Below are positions 51,269 to 60,561 of a stretch of DNA of 64,000 nt, piece after piece. A program made the position numbers and the translations under genes. The notes beneath the pieces are model-generated. The model saw only the letters and a list, made by a program, of their open reading frames with translations. It searched no databases and was not told where the DNA came from. Source of the DNA: JACMQW01 sp964536965 (GTDB lineage: Bacteria > Bdellovibrionota > UBA1018); assembly GCA_964536965.1 (NCBI GenBank), contig CAZIAL010000001.1, positions 124,001 through 188,000 on the forward strand, read 5' to 3'. Each line of letters starts with the position of its first letter. The stretch's first letter is position 1.

Positions 51269-51284
51269 AGCAAGGGCGGTGCCA
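51269..51284 (-). promoter_or_regulatory. Sigma-54-type (-24/-12) promoter of the repeat protein
   Basis: The minus strand reads TGGCAC-CGCCC-TTGCT, matching the RpoN consensus TGGCAC-N5-TTGC(A/T) at every conserved position except the G after CAC. The -12 element is about 55 bp upstream of the ATG at 51216, in an intergenic region. No binding site for an enhancer-binding protein is recognised upstream. Confidence 0.75.
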
Positions 51285-51441
51285 GGAAAAACCAAGGCCA
51301 GCGCTTGAAAAAGGCTTTGAATCCAATGAATTACAAACCAGATCGCCAGGCGAACTGTCTAAACCTTTGACGGGTGTTAAAGGACCTGGGGGTAAATTTC
51401 GAGAAGGGGGCGGCTAGGTCCGCGCTCTGCTCGCCCAGGAA

Positions 51442-52539
51442 CTACTTAAGCATTTCGGTAAAACTGACTCCGACCCGCATCGAAATCTTAAAGTCTTCGG
51501 GCTTCGAGCCAGGCCTTTGGGTGACCTGCCAGTTTTCCTGGAGTTCCTTCTCGCCCGGGTTGAGTTCCAGCGCTCGTTTCAGAGCGGCCCGGGATTCGTC
51601 CTTACGGCCGAGCTTCCAGTTCGCCCAGGCCAGGACCTGGTTTTCGCGCCAGTCGTCCGGCTTCCGGGAAAGGCGAGACAACGAATCTTGTTTCACGCGT
51701 TCGGGATCCATTCCCTCGGTATCGGCGATCCGGCGAAAGGTATCCAGATCGGGGTCCTCGGGGCTGCGATTCTGGATCTCGCGCACGCGGGCATCCAAGT
51801 CCGCCCAGTCGGGAGTCGCTTTCGGGTCCTTTTCCTTGGCTCCCACCGATTCCAGCATCGCCGCCATGGCGCCGGCTTTATGGGCGGGAATCAGCGTGGG
51901 ATCGAGTTCGATCATCCGGTCCGCGATCTCCCGCATCTCGGCCATTTCCGCGGTCGAAAGTTCGGCGAAGAATCCGCCGAAGCTCGCGATCAGGCGATCC
52001 GCCAGTTCGCGCATATCCTCGATTTCCCGCACCTCCTTTTTTCCGCGGGCGAGGACCGCGAAAGTCGATCGGGTCAGAAGCGTCGCCAGCTGGCACTCTC
52101 CGAGTTTCGTCTTCCATTCGTCTTCGGGCAAATCGGCGGCGGGTAGCGCGACGAAGGAGTCGGCGCATTTCGCGGAATAATAGGCGAGAATTCTCGCGGC
52201 GCGCGGCTCGGCAGGTTTACATCCCGCCGGATTCGGCAACCGAGCGATGCGCGGCGGATAATCGAAATCATCCAGGGCGAGCGCGAGAATCGCCGTCTCA
52301 AGCGACGCGCATTCCGGAGAGGCGGCGTTCGCGGCCGGTCTTTCGCCGAGGTGACTCCCCTCGAAGGGCTTCGCGACGAGCGTGCGGAGCGTGGTCACCG
52401 CGGGCGTCTCCGCCGCGATGGGGAAAGCGGGCTCGACTTCAGGGAGAGCGGGAGCACGGTTCATTCGCAGTGCGGTCACCGCGATCAGGACGCCCGCCAG
52501 GACCAAGGAGACGAGAGTGAGACGTTTTTTGGAGGTCAC
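51442..52539 (-). CDS. Membrane-anchored helical-repeat (TPR-like) protein
   Basis: The 365-residue product has an N-terminal signal anchor (TLVSLVLAGVLIAVTAL). A helical domain follows. The C-terminal part WRENQVLAWANWKLGRKDESRAALKRALELNPGEKEL is a TPR motif. Three Cys occur in the periplasmic middle (ASPECASLE, AGCKP, AKCADS). The start is a GTG with weak upstream signal. No specific family is recognised. The stop is followed by the intergenic region leading to the repeat-protein gene. Confidence 0.7.
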   Translation of the reverse strand: MTSKKRLTLVSLVLAGVLIAVTALRMNRAPALPEVEPAFPIAAETPAVTTLRTLVAKPFEGSHLGERPAANAASPECASLETAILALALDDFDYPPRIARLPNPAGCKPAEPRAARILAYYSAKCADSFVALPAADLPEDEWKTKLGECQLATLLTRSTFAVLARGKKEVREIEDMRELADRLIASFGGFFAELSTAEMAEMREIADRMIELDPTLIPAHKAGAMAAMLESVGAKEKDPKATPDWADLDARVREIQNRSPEDPDLDTFRRIADTEGMDPERVKQDSLSRLSRKPDDWRENQVLAWANWKLGRKDESRAALKRALELNPGEKELQENWQVTQRPGSKPEDFKISMRVGVSFTEMLK

Positions 52540-52653
52540 GGTAGGCCAAGTACCCCATGGGAAGCCTTATAGACAAGCTGGAACAAAAAACGGAAGGGGG
52601 CTTGAATCGGCGTTCGTTCCTGTGATTCGATCTTTTTCGGGAGGGGGGAATCC

Positions 52654-53280
52654 ATGGACAAGGATTTTCTCGGATACGGGCCGCTCAAGGCCATTCAAGG
52701 AATGAATCGTTTAAAGACGGCGAGAACCGCCATCGGTGTAAAGGCGGCGGTCAGCTCGATCGTTCGGCCGCGACCGATTCCGCCGAACTGCGGTTTTCTC
52801 AAGCGGCGCGCGCTGAAAGTTTGCGCGGACGCGCAGGCGTTGCATCTGAAAGGCAATACCGCGAAGGCGATTCCGATCTATTCGAAGTCGATCCGGATAT
52901 GCCCGACGGCCGAAGCGCACGCCTTTCTCGGATGGGCTTACAGCGCGCACCATCGGTACGATCTGGCGATTCGCGAGTGTCTGAAGGCGATCGAACTCGA
53001 TCCCGAGTACGGAAACTCCTACAACGACATCGGCTCCTACCTCGTCAGCCAGGGAAAACTCGATGAATCGGTATCTTGGTTCGAACGCGCGAAGATCGCG
53101 ACTCGGTACGAGTCTCGGCACTTTCCGCATATGAACCTCGGCCGTGTATTCGCGGCCCAGGGTCAGAACCTGCGCGCGATCCGCGAATTCGAACGCGCAC
53201 TCGCGATCGATCCGACCGAGGAGTCGTGCCGAGAATCCGTCAAGCGTTTGCGTGCGAAGGTCGTTCGTTCGGTTCCGTAG
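52654..53280 (+). CDS. TPR-repeat protein
   Basis: The 208-residue protein has three to four clear TPR units (ADAQALHLKGNTAKAIPIYSK, LGWAYSAHHRYDLAIRECLKAIELDP, IGSYLVSQGKLDESVSWFERA, LGRVFAAQGQNLRAIREFERALAIDP). No signal peptide is seen, so it is predicted cytoplasmic as a protein-interaction scaffold. GGGAGGGGGG precedes the ATG. Its 3' end overlaps the RND gene on the other strand by 41 bp, a rare tail-to-tail coding overlap. Confidence 0.85.
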   Translation: MDKDFLGYGPLKAIQGMNRLKTARTAIGVKAAVSSIVRPRPIPPNCGFLKRRALKVCADAQALHLKGNTAKAIPIYSKSIRICPTAEAHAFLGWAYSAHHRYDLAIRECLKAIELDPEYGNSYNDIGSYLVSQGKLDESVSWFERAKIATRYESRHFPHMNLGRVFAAQGQNLRAIREFERALAIDPTEESCRESVKRLRAKVVRSVP

Positions 53281-56200
53281 CTTCACCTGCGATCGTATGC
53301 TCGCGGCGCTTCGCCGCGAACAGACTATAGAAGCAGGGAACCACGAATAACGTCAACACGGTGGAGAGGAGGACGCCTCCGATCACGGCGAGCGCCATCG
53401 GCTCGCGAGATTCCGAACCTGGCCCGAACGAAATGGCCGCCGGGACCGCGCCGACCACGGTCGCAAGCGACGTCATGATGATCGGACGTAATCGGTTCGG
53501 GCACGCCTCCATCAGGGCTTTGTTCACGTTTCGCTCTCCCGCATCCCGGACGTGATTCGTGAACTCGACGAGAAGAATCGAATTTTTCTTCACGATCCCC
53601 ATCAGGAGCAGAATCCCGATCATGGAATACAGGTTCAGCGACTTGCCCGTCAGCCAGAGGGTGAGGAATGCGCCCGAGAGTGAGAACGGCAGCGCGATGA
53701 GCACCGTGATCGGATCGATGAAGCTGTTGAACTGGGAGCCGAGCACCATATAGGCGACGAGAATTCCGAGGGCCAGGGCGACGATGAGGCTGATGAACGA
53801 CTCCTGGAAACTTTGGGAAGAGCCCGTCGTCACGAATCGGTATCCCGGCGGCAGATGTTTTCGCGCGATCGATTCGGCGTCTCGAAGAGCGGCGGCCTGG
53901 TCGGCCCCGGTCTTCACGTTGGCGTAGATCGTGATCGCGCGTTGCCGGTCCTTTCGGGTGATCTGCTGGAGGCTCGCGGTTTCCTTGATCTCCACGACCT
54001 CGCGCAAAGGGACCAGCTCGCCGCGATTGTTCCGAATATAGAGGGACTGCAGCTTTTCGGCATAGGGCCGTTCGTCCTTGTCCTCGAGCTTGACGCGAAT
54101 CTCGTTCCGCCTTCCGCCCTCGGAATAATATCCGGCGAGCGCCCCGCCGATGAGGGCGTTGATCGTCTGTCCGATCTGCTGGATGCTGACGCCGCGGTTC
54201 GCGGCGCGCGTCCGATTCGGCGTGATTTGCACCTCGGGCATGCCTTTTTCGTAATCGGTATCGGTATCGATCATCGTTTCCGATTTTTTCATATCGGCTT
54301 CGATTTTCTCCCCCGCCGCGGCGAGCGTTTCCCAGTCCGGACCCTGGATGGAAAATTCGACGGGATAGCCCCGACCGGTCGAAAAGCCACGACCCGAAAG
54401 GTCTTGGACGCCGGTCCGGATCCCCTTGATCTCGCCCATCCGCTTCCGGACTTCGTCCATGACGGCCGCCTGCCCGCGTTCGCGTTTATCCTTGGGGACG
54501 AGGGTGACGAACGCCATCCCGGTGTTCACCTGGCCGCCCCCGAAGCCGCCGACCGACGAGAAGAAAACGGAGACCTCGGGAATCTCCTTCAGGATCTTCT
54601 CCGCGGCCAGGACCTTTTCGTTCGTGTAGCCGAGCGAAGACCCCACCGGAGCGGTAAAGCGAACCATGAAGCGCGACTGATCTTCGGCCGGCAGGAATTC
54701 GCGGTTCAGTTTTTTCGTGATCAGGAGCGAGCTCGCGAATACGAGGAGCGCGCCGATGACGACTTTCCAGCGGTGGTTCAGCAGAAAGGCGAGCGATCCC
54801 TGATATTTCAGATTCAGTCGCTGCATTCCGCCGTCGACCCACCGGCTGATTCGCGGTCGCCTTTTCTGGCGCCCGCTGAAACTGGCGGCGCGCATCGGGG
54901 TCAGCGTGATGGCCTCCACGAGCGAGAGCAGGACCGCCGCGGTCATCGTCACGCCGAACTGGAGAAAGAATTTCCCGATGATCCCTTTCATGAACGCGAC
55001 GGGAAGGAAGATCGCGACGATCGAGATGGTCGCGGCCATGGCCGCGAAAAGGATCTCGTTCGAACCGTCGAGCGCCGCTTTGCGCGGCGGTTTGCCCATC
55101 TCCTGGTGTCGAGTGATGTTCTCGAGAACCATGATGGCATCGTCGACGACGATCCCGATGGCGAGCGAGAGCGCGAGGAGAGTGAAGGTATTCAGGGTAA
55201 AGCCCGAAAAATAGAGAATGATGAACGTCCCGACGATGGAAGTCGGAATCGCCAGGAGGACGTTCATCGTATTCGCGAGCGAGCCCAGGAAGACCATGAT
55301 GACGATCGAGGTCAGGATCGCGGAAATGATGAGCGTGAAATTCAGTTCATGGACGGCTTCGCGGATGAAGACCGTGGAATCGAAAACGGGCTTTATTTCC
55401 ATGCCCGGGGGCAAGTTCTTCCGGACGAGCTCCATCTTCGCGAGGGCGCCGTTCGCGGCCTCGACGGCGTTCGCCCCGCGCTGCTTTCGAATCCCGAGGC
55501 CGATGGAAGTGACTCCGCTGACGCGGGAAAGACGACGAATGTCGAGGACCCCGGGTTCGATCCGCGTGACGTCCCCCAGCTTCAGCGGAAGAAAGTTCGG
55601 CGCTCCGCCGCGGGTATTGATCCGGAGGTTCTTGAATTCCTCGATGGTGACGGCTTCGCCCATGGTCCGGACGTTGAATTCCTGCGACCCGCTGTCGAGG
55701 AAGCCCGAAGGGGGCTCGGAGTGTTCGGAGTCGATCGTGCCGAGAATATCGCTGACCGTGAGGGAGTAACGGCTCAGTTTCGCCGGATCGATCCAGACGC
55801 GGAGGGCGGGATCGACGTATCCGCCCATGAATACTTCGCCGACCCCCGGAATCGTCGTGAATTGGTCGCGAATATTATCGCGAACGTAAGTGTTGAATTC
55901 ACGCTGCGACATGTTCGTGGTCGTGACGCCGATCCAGAGAATCGGCTGGTCCTCGGGATTCGTCTTCGAGACGGACGGCGGTTCCACGTCCGCGGGGAGG
56001 CGCCGCTGGGCCGCCGAGACTTTCGCTTGGACGTCTTGGAGCGCGATATCGAGGTCTTTCCCGATTTCGAATTCGAGCGTGATATTCGCCCGGCCGGTCC
56101 TCGCCGTCGACGTGATCGACTTTACCCCTTCGACGGAAGTCAGCTGGCCCTCGAGGACGTCGACGACCGTGCTTTCGACGACTTCCGGAGCGGCGCCTTC

Positions 56201-56359
56201 CAGCGTGACCGCGACGTTGATGACGGGGAAATCCACGTCCGGGAGCTGACTGATGCCCATACGGGAAAAACTAATGGCCCCGAAGATGATCAGGGAGGAC
56301 ATCAGCATCCAGGCGAAGACCGGGTTTCGAATCGAAATCGAGGGGAGCGAATTAAACAC
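53240..56359 (-). CDS. RND-family efflux transporter (HAE1/AcrB-like)
   Basis: The 1039-residue protein is a full-length inner-membrane RND pump. It has a first helix (NPVFAWMLMSSLIIFGAISF), two large periplasmic halves, and the proton-relay Asp pair in IGIVVDDAIMVLEN (about residues 404-405). GILLLMGIVKKNSILLVEFTNH in the second half completes the family set. Family members trimerise and export drugs, detergents or lipids by proton antiport. It starts at a GTG and follows the tolC-like gene by 21 bp. No periplasmic adaptor (HlyD/MFP) is found next to it, although RND pumps need one. The 3' end overlaps the TPR gene. Confidence 0.95.
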   Translation of the reverse strand: MFNSLPSISIRNPVFAWMLMSSLIIFGAISFSRMGISQLPDVDFPVINVAVTLEGAAPEVVESTVVDVLEGQLTSVEGVKSITSTARTGRANITLEFEIGKDLDIALQDVQAKVSAAQRRLPADVEPPSVSKTNPEDQPILWIGVTTTNMSQREFNTYVRDNIRDQFTTIPGVGEVFMGGYVDPALRVWIDPAKLSRYSLTVSDILGTIDSEHSEPPSGFLDSGSQEFNVRTMGEAVTIEEFKNLRINTRGGAPNFLPLKLGDVTRIEPGVLDIRRLSRVSGVTSIGLGIRKQRGANAVEAANGALAKMELVRKNLPPGMEIKPVFDSTVFIREAVHELNFTLIISAILTSIVIMVFLGSLANTMNVLLAIPTSIVGTFIILYFSGFTLNTFTLLALSLAIGIVVDDAIMVLENITRHQEMGKPPRKAALDGSNEILFAAMAATISIVAIFLPVAFMKGIIGKFFLQFGVTMTAAVLLSLVEAITLTPMRAASFSGRQKRRPRISRWVDGGMQRLNLKYQGSLAFLLNHRWKVVIGALLVFASSLLITKKLNREFLPAEDQSRFMVRFTAPVGSSLGYTNEKVLAAEKILKEIPEVSVFFSSVGGFGGGQVNTGMAFVTLVPKDKRERGQAAVMDEVRKRMGEIKGIRTGVQDLSGRGFSTGRGYPVEFSIQGPDWETLAAAGEKIEADMKKSETMIDTDTDYEKGMPEVQITPNRTRAANRGVSIQQIGQTINALIGGALAGYYSEGGRRNEIRVKLEDKDERPYAEKLQSLYIRNNRGELVPLREVVEIKETASLQQITRKDRQRAITIYANVKTGADQAAALRDAESIARKHLPPGYRFVTTGSSQSFQESFISLIVALALGILVAYMVLGSQFNSFIDPITVLIALPFSLSGAFLTLWLTGKSLNLYSMIGILLLMGIVKKNSILLVEFTNHVRDAGERNVNKALMEACPNRLRPIIMTSLATVVGAVPAAISFGPGSESREPMALAVIGGVLLSTVLTLFVVPCFYSLFAAKRREHTIAGEATEPNERPSHANA

Positions 56360-56380
56360 GGGTGTTCTCCAGATGTTTCA

Positions 56381-57646
56381 TCAGCTCGTCCCGAGCGGAA
56401 CGCGACCCGCGCCGACTTCGAGCTGGGTGCGTTCGAGCAAACGCCGGTAGCGGGCCTGGTCGTAGGAACGTTTCGCCTCCGTGAGCGAGCGGAGCGCGTT
56501 CACCAAATCGAGATTGGTCGTGAGTCCGTAGCGATAGTCGCGGCGGATCTGATCGTAGGCCTTTTTCGCGAGCGTGACGCCTTCCTCGAACGACTTCAGC
56601 TCCGCGACCGCGGCGGTCAGGTTCTGGTGGAGAGCGCGGATTTCGGTCTGGGTCGTGCGTTCGAGGAGCCCGGTCTGGATTTCCGCCGCCTTCAGTAAAC
56701 TCGACGCCTGGCGGACCTGCGACTGGATCACGCCGCCCGCGAAGATCGGCACGGTGAGGGTCAGGACGGCGTCCCACTTCGAGTTCGAGTTGAATCCTTC
56801 GCGCTTCAGATAGTAGTTCCCCGAGACGTCGAGGCTCGGAAAATGATCGCCCCGCTCGATCGCGATGTCTTTCGCGACCGCGTCTCGGCGAAGTCGGGCG
56901 GCGACCAAATCCGGCCGCGTGGCACTCGTTTTCAGGTATTCCTCGATGCGGCCGACTTCCGCCGAAGGAAAGGATTCTTCGCGAAGGTCGAAGTTCGGTT
57001 CGATCCGGGCGAGGTTCGCGAGATTCAGTTTCGCCGTGCGCAGCGCGCTCTCCGCGGCTCGCAGACGAGCGTTCGAACTCGCGCGCGCGGCTTGGACGGT
57101 AAGCAGATCGCTCGTCCGCGTGCGCCCGATTTTCACCCTCCCGCGAAGTTCCGAAATCTGCTCGTCGTTCAGCTCCACTTCGGTCCGCGCGTGGGTCACT
57201 TCGGCCTGGCGTAGGAGCGTTTCGAAATAGAGATTCGCCAGCGAAAGATAGTAGGCCTGGCGACTGGCTTCGAGCTCAGCATCGACCGCGTCGATCAGGC
57301 GATTCGTTTTCGCCAGAAATGCGTATTCCGAACCGCCGCGAAAAAGAAACTGTCGGCCGGTGATCCGAAGATTCGTCTGCGACGCGGGAGCCAGCGAGGC
57401 CGTCGTTCCGGAGGAGGGGCGATCGTTCCGTGCGTGTGTACCGACCGCGTTGAGGGTCGGGAGCAACGCTCCGTTCGCCTGGGATTTCGTCTCCTCGATC
57501 TGGATTTTCTCTTCGGACTTCGCGAGATAGGAATCGGAATTCGATACCGTGCTGCGATAGAGCTGAGTGAGGTCGAACTGGGGAACGCTGGGAATGGCCG
57601 CGGCCAAGAGAAAAGGCAGGCGTGAGGAGCGCGCAAGAATTGTCAT
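56381..57646 (-). CDS. TolC-family outer-membrane efflux protein
   Basis: The 421-residue protein has the duplicated TolC pattern of beta-barrel strands and long periplasmic helices (DLTQLYRSTVSNSDSYLAKSEEK, SRQAYYLSLANLYFETLLRQAEV, SDLLTVQAARASSNARLRAAES, second half QSQVRQASSLLKAAEIQTGLL). The N-terminal hydrophobic stretch (SRLPFLLAAAIPSVP) is a short signal. It should form the outer-membrane exit duct for the RND pump encoded 21 bp downstream. Confidence 0.92.
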   Translation of the reverse strand: MTILARSSRLPFLLAAAIPSVPQFDLTQLYRSTVSNSDSYLAKSEEKIQIEETKSQANGALLPTLNAVGTHARNDRPSSGTTASLAPASQTNLRITGRQFLFRGGSEYAFLAKTNRLIDAVDAELEASRQAYYLSLANLYFETLLRQAEVTHARTEVELNDEQISELRGRVKIGRTRTSDLLTVQAARASSNARLRAAESALRTAKLNLANLARIEPNFDLREESFPSAEVGRIEEYLKTSATRPDLVAARLRRDAVAKDIAIERGDHFPSLDVSGNYYLKREGFNSNSKWDAVLTLTVPIFAGGVIQSQVRQASSLLKAAEIQTGLLERTTQTEIRALHQNLTAAVAELKSFEEGVTLAKKAYDQIRRDYRYGLTTNLDLVNALRSLTEAKRSYDQARYRRLLERTQLEVGAGRVPLGTS

Positions 57647-57816
57647 TGTTCTTCGATTTTATATCGAATCCGGGGGGGCCGCCAAAGACAGTCCTCACGA
57701 ACTGCATTAATTCTTGTTAACTAGGCAAATTCTTCGCTATCCGCGATCACACCGTCAATCTCGCGGACTATCGCGCCTCGGGGTTTCGAGTCATGCTTGT
57801 AGGGATGCTTCGGTTG

Positions 57817-57840
57817 CATTACGAATGACATTACGAATGA
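57817..57840. repeat. 12-bp direct repeat, twice
   Basis: CATTACGAATGA occurs twice in tandem in the 244-bp intergenic region between the tolC-like gene and the divergent barrel gene at 57891. It may bind a regulator of either gene. The second copy runs into ATGAATGG, giving a partial third half. Confidence 0.5.
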
Positions 57841-57890
57841 ATGGATCAGATGGTTACCCATCGCCGCGAACCCTCGGGAGAACGAAAGAA

Positions 57891-58670
57891 ATGCGCGCAC
57901 GACATCTTGCCCTGATCTTCCTCGGGACGGTTCACCTGGCGACCTCGGCGCTCGCGGCCGGCGGGATCGGAACGGATGTGCCGGTGTCGGGGAGTATCGC
58001 GGCGCCGGGCGCGACCACGGCGACCTTTACCAACCCCGCCGGACTCGTGGGGAATCGCGGCGCAAGACTCTCGCTCCAGGCAGGCTCCCCCGATCCGATG
58101 GAAGATCCAAACTATCGCGCGCTGGCGCTCGCCGGAAACGGGATCTTCGGCGTGTCGGCAGGCGTCGATTATCAGATGTACGACGATAACCGGGCCGATC
58201 CGGCGGACGCCGTTTACGGTCTGGCCCTCGATCTGACCGCGCTGAATCTCGCCCTGGGCGTGGCGGGACGGACGGGAATCAAAAATCGCGACGGCACCGA
58301 TTTCAACGCCGGACTCTTGCTCCGCCCGACGCAGTTCGTAACTCTCGGGGCAACGGCGATGGGCCTGAACGATGAGGTGGACAGTTATGGGCTGGGGATC
58401 GGACTCTCCCTCTTCAGCGGAGTCGACCTGATCGCGGATGCGGCCTTCGACCACGAATTCAAGAACGGTGAGTTCAAGCCCGGACTTCGCCTTTCGAACG
58501 GGTACGCCGGGCTATCTCTCAGCTATGGCACCGGGCCGACGGATCAGTTCGCGGATGAAATTTCGGCCGCCGCTTATCTTCGCGTCGGGGCGAATTCCGA
58601 GCTCGAGATCCAGTACAACCACGGTGGCGCCATTCCGGAATATTACGGCGCACTGACCTTCGGTTTCTAA
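57891..58670 (+). CDS. Outer-membrane beta-barrel candidate
   Basis: The 259-residue product starts at ATG 57891 with a signal peptide (HLALIFLGTVHLATSALAAGG). The rest is a series of amphipathic beta-strands (ARLSLQAGSP, GVSAGVDYQMYDDN, YGLGIGLSLFSGVDLIADAAFDHEF, YAGLSLSYGTG, YYGALTFGF). It ends in Phe, the classic C-terminal signature of porin-type barrels. No family is certain. It is divergent from the RND/TolC genes with tandem 12-bp repeats between. Confidence 0.75.
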   Translation: MRARHLALIFLGTVHLATSALAAGGIGTDVPVSGSIAAPGATTATFTNPAGLVGNRGARLSLQAGSPDPMEDPNYRALALAGNGIFGVSAGVDYQMYDDNRADPADAVYGLALDLTALNLALGVAGRTGIKNRDGTDFNAGLLLRPTQFVTLGATAMGLNDEVDSYGLGIGLSLFSGVDLIADAAFDHEFKNGEFKPGLRLSNGYAGLSLSYGTGPTDQFADEISAAAYLRVGANSELEIQYNHGGAIPEYYGALTFGF

Positions 58671-58767
58671 CCCGGTTCATCGGGTTACGCGGCACGGCTA
58701 TACACCGTCAAAATTCCGTGATTCCATCCGAGGCAGCAGTTCATCACTCGCTCGCTTGGGGGAATTC

Positions 58768-60234
58768 ATGTCTCATTTCTTTGGTTGTACCGTCGTCCTT
58801 TCCGCCGTGCTGAGCGCGGCTTCCGCTTTTGCCGGCATCGAGCAGGCACCTCCGAACTTTCCGCATCAGGTCCGTGGAACCAGCGGCGAGGCGGTCTACG
58901 TCGACTTCGAAACCGCCCGTTACTCGATCGTCTACGACTTCGCGGCGAAGACCGTAACGGCCGAAAGCGACATCGAATTCGTGATGCCTAAGCGTGGATT
59001 TCCGATCTTCGACCTCGTGCCCGCTCCGTCGGACCTGCGCTTGGATCATCGCCCGGTTTCGTCCGTTTTAACGGCGGACCCGGACGGCGAGTCGCGCTTC
59101 CATGTGATCCAGGAGATGACCGCTCCGGGTCGCCATCGGCTGACGATGAAGCACTCGATCACGACGAACGTGAGCTTCCGGACCGAAGGAGTCGCATCCG
59201 CATTCTGGATGTCGGATCTGAGCGACCGCGAGTACCTGGAGCAATATCTCCCGTCGAATTTCGAATATGACCAGTACGCGATGTCCATGCGCGTGGAAAT
59301 TGTCGGGGCCCCATCGGAGCACGTCATTCGTGCGAACGGCGTGGTGAGATCGCTCGGACAGAATCAGTTCGATATCGAATTCCCGCCGCTCTTTACGACT
59401 TCTTCGATGTTTTACCATCTGATGCCGAAATCGGCGGTCCCGGCGAAGGCGTATGAGTACAAGTCGATCGACGGCCGGTCGATCCCGGTCGAGATTTACA
59501 CGTCGGGCGGAATCGAACGTTTCGAGACCGCGACGAATCGCATTCTCGCCGAACTCGAAACCGACTACGGCGCTTTCCCGCATCCGAAGCTCGTCATTTA
59601 CGGTGCGGGCATGGGCGGCATGGAGTATTCGGGCGCGACGATGACGAGTCTTTCGGCCCTCGGTCACGAGCTCATGCACTCCTACAACGCACGCGGCGTG
59701 ATGCCCGCGCAGGGAAACTCGGGTTGGATCGACGAAGCGATGTCGAGCTGGCGCGACGCGGATTATCCGGCGCGCACGACTCCGGGCGGCACCACCCGGA
59801 TGGCCGGGCATTCGAAATGGACTCGCATGACCGACGACGACGCGTACTCGAAGGGTGCGGCGTTTCTCGCCTGGATCGCCGGCCGCATGCAGACCGAGGG
59901 GAAGAGCCTGAAATTGTTCTTCCGGGAATATTTCGCGAAGTACATGTTCAAGACCACGACGACCGAGTCGTTCCGGGCGGAGCTCGAAGCCTATAGCGGA
60001 CTCGCGCTTGGACCCGATTTTGATCGTTACATTTACGGCCGCTCGACGACTTCGGAACCGCGGACGCCTTCGCAGGGCAGCTCCTGGAAGTCGGCTCAGG
60101 AAGCGATCATGGAAGCCCGGATGAACGAGGCTTGCGATCAGATCGCAGTCGAGAAATCTTCGGCGGTGCCGCAGGAGAACGCGTATCACCCTCGTCTGAC
60201 GAAAGCCCAGCAGCTCGAGCTGCTCTGGCCATAA
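58768..60234 (+). CDS. Secreted M1-like zinc metallopeptidase
   Basis: The 488-residue product begins with a signal peptide (GCTVVLSAVLSAASAFAG). It has the gluzincin site HELMH (H300/E301/H304) followed 18 residues later by E323 in GWIDEAMSSW, so HExxH-x18-E as in M1 aminopeptidases. The upstream strand GGMEYSGATM replaces the usual GAMEN. It is shorter than standard M1 enzymes and lacks the large C-terminal domain, so it may be an aminopeptidase-like protease acting outside the cytoplasm. GGGGGAATTC precedes the ATG, and a strong terminator follows. Confidence 0.85.
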   Translation: MSHFFGCTVVLSAVLSAASAFAGIEQAPPNFPHQVRGTSGEAVYVDFETARYSIVYDFAAKTVTAESDIEFVMPKRGFPIFDLVPAPSDLRLDHRPVSSVLTADPDGESRFHVIQEMTAPGRHRLTMKHSITTNVSFRTEGVASAFWMSDLSDREYLEQYLPSNFEYDQYAMSMRVEIVGAPSEHVIRANGVVRSLGQNQFDIEFPPLFTTSSMFYHLMPKSAVPAKAYEYKSIDGRSIPVEIYTSGGIERFETATNRILAELETDYGAFPHPKLVIYGAGMGGMEYSGATMTSLSALGHELMHSYNARGVMPAQGNSGWIDEAMSSWRDADYPARTTPGGTTRMAGHSKWTRMTDDDAYSKGAAFLAWIAGRMQTEGKSLKLFFREYFAKYMFKTTTTESFRAELEAYSGLALGPDFDRYIYGRSTTSEPRTPSQGSSWKSAQEAIMEARMNEACDQIAVEKSSAVPQENAYHPRLTKAQQLELLWP

Positions 60235-60266
60235 GTCTCGGGCCGGCCGCGGACCGATCATAAAAG

Positions 60267-60307
60267 AAAAAGGGAGCGGATGAATCGTCCGCTCCCTTTT
60301 TCTTTTT
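60267..60307 (+). terminator. Intrinsic terminator after the metallopeptidase gene
   Basis: AAAAAGGGAGCGGA / TCCGCTCCCTTTTT form a 14-bp perfect stem with a TGAATCG loop and continue into TCTTTTT. It is also suited to end the convergent small gene at 60337. Confidence 0.95.
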
Positions 60308-60336
60308 GCGATTCTCGAATGCGCGAGACGGGAGAA

Positions 60337-60561
60337 CTACTCGGTCTTCGGCGGCGCGGATTCTTTCTCGGAATCCGAGCTCTTCTCATCTTTCGCTTCC
60401 GTCGCTATTCCGGCCGGCATGCGATCGTTGGATTTCATTTTCTGCGCGGCGATTTCCTGGAGTGGTTTCACGCTGTCGATCGTATCGAAGAGCGCGGCGG
60501 ACGCGCTGGTAGAGGCAATGGCGGCGGCGAAAAGGAGAACAGTCTTCAAAGTCCGGTTCAT
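60337..60561 (-). CDS. Small secreted protein of unknown function
   Basis: The 74-residue product starts at ATG 60561 with GAGGGGGTCC upstream. It has a signal peptide (NRTLKTVLLFAAAIASTSASA) and a mature part of about 50 residues. These begin ALFDTIDSVKPLQEIAAQKMKS and end in a Lys/Asp/Ser/Glu-rich, probably disordered tail. No family is recognised. The 274 bp upstream of it are non-coding. Confidence 0.65.
   Translation of the reverse strand: MNRTLKTVLLFAAAIASTSASAALFDTIDSVKPLQEIAAQKMKSNDRMPAGIATEAKDEKSSDSEKESAPPKTE

Noticed and set aside
54486..54842. Other Arg-rich frames inside large genes
   Set aside because: These are by-products of GC-rich third positions and run against genes with full domain evidence.
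53813..56698. 961-codon plus-strand frame
   Set aside because: It is antisense to the RND transporter and tolC-like genes, low-complexity and charged, with no domain.
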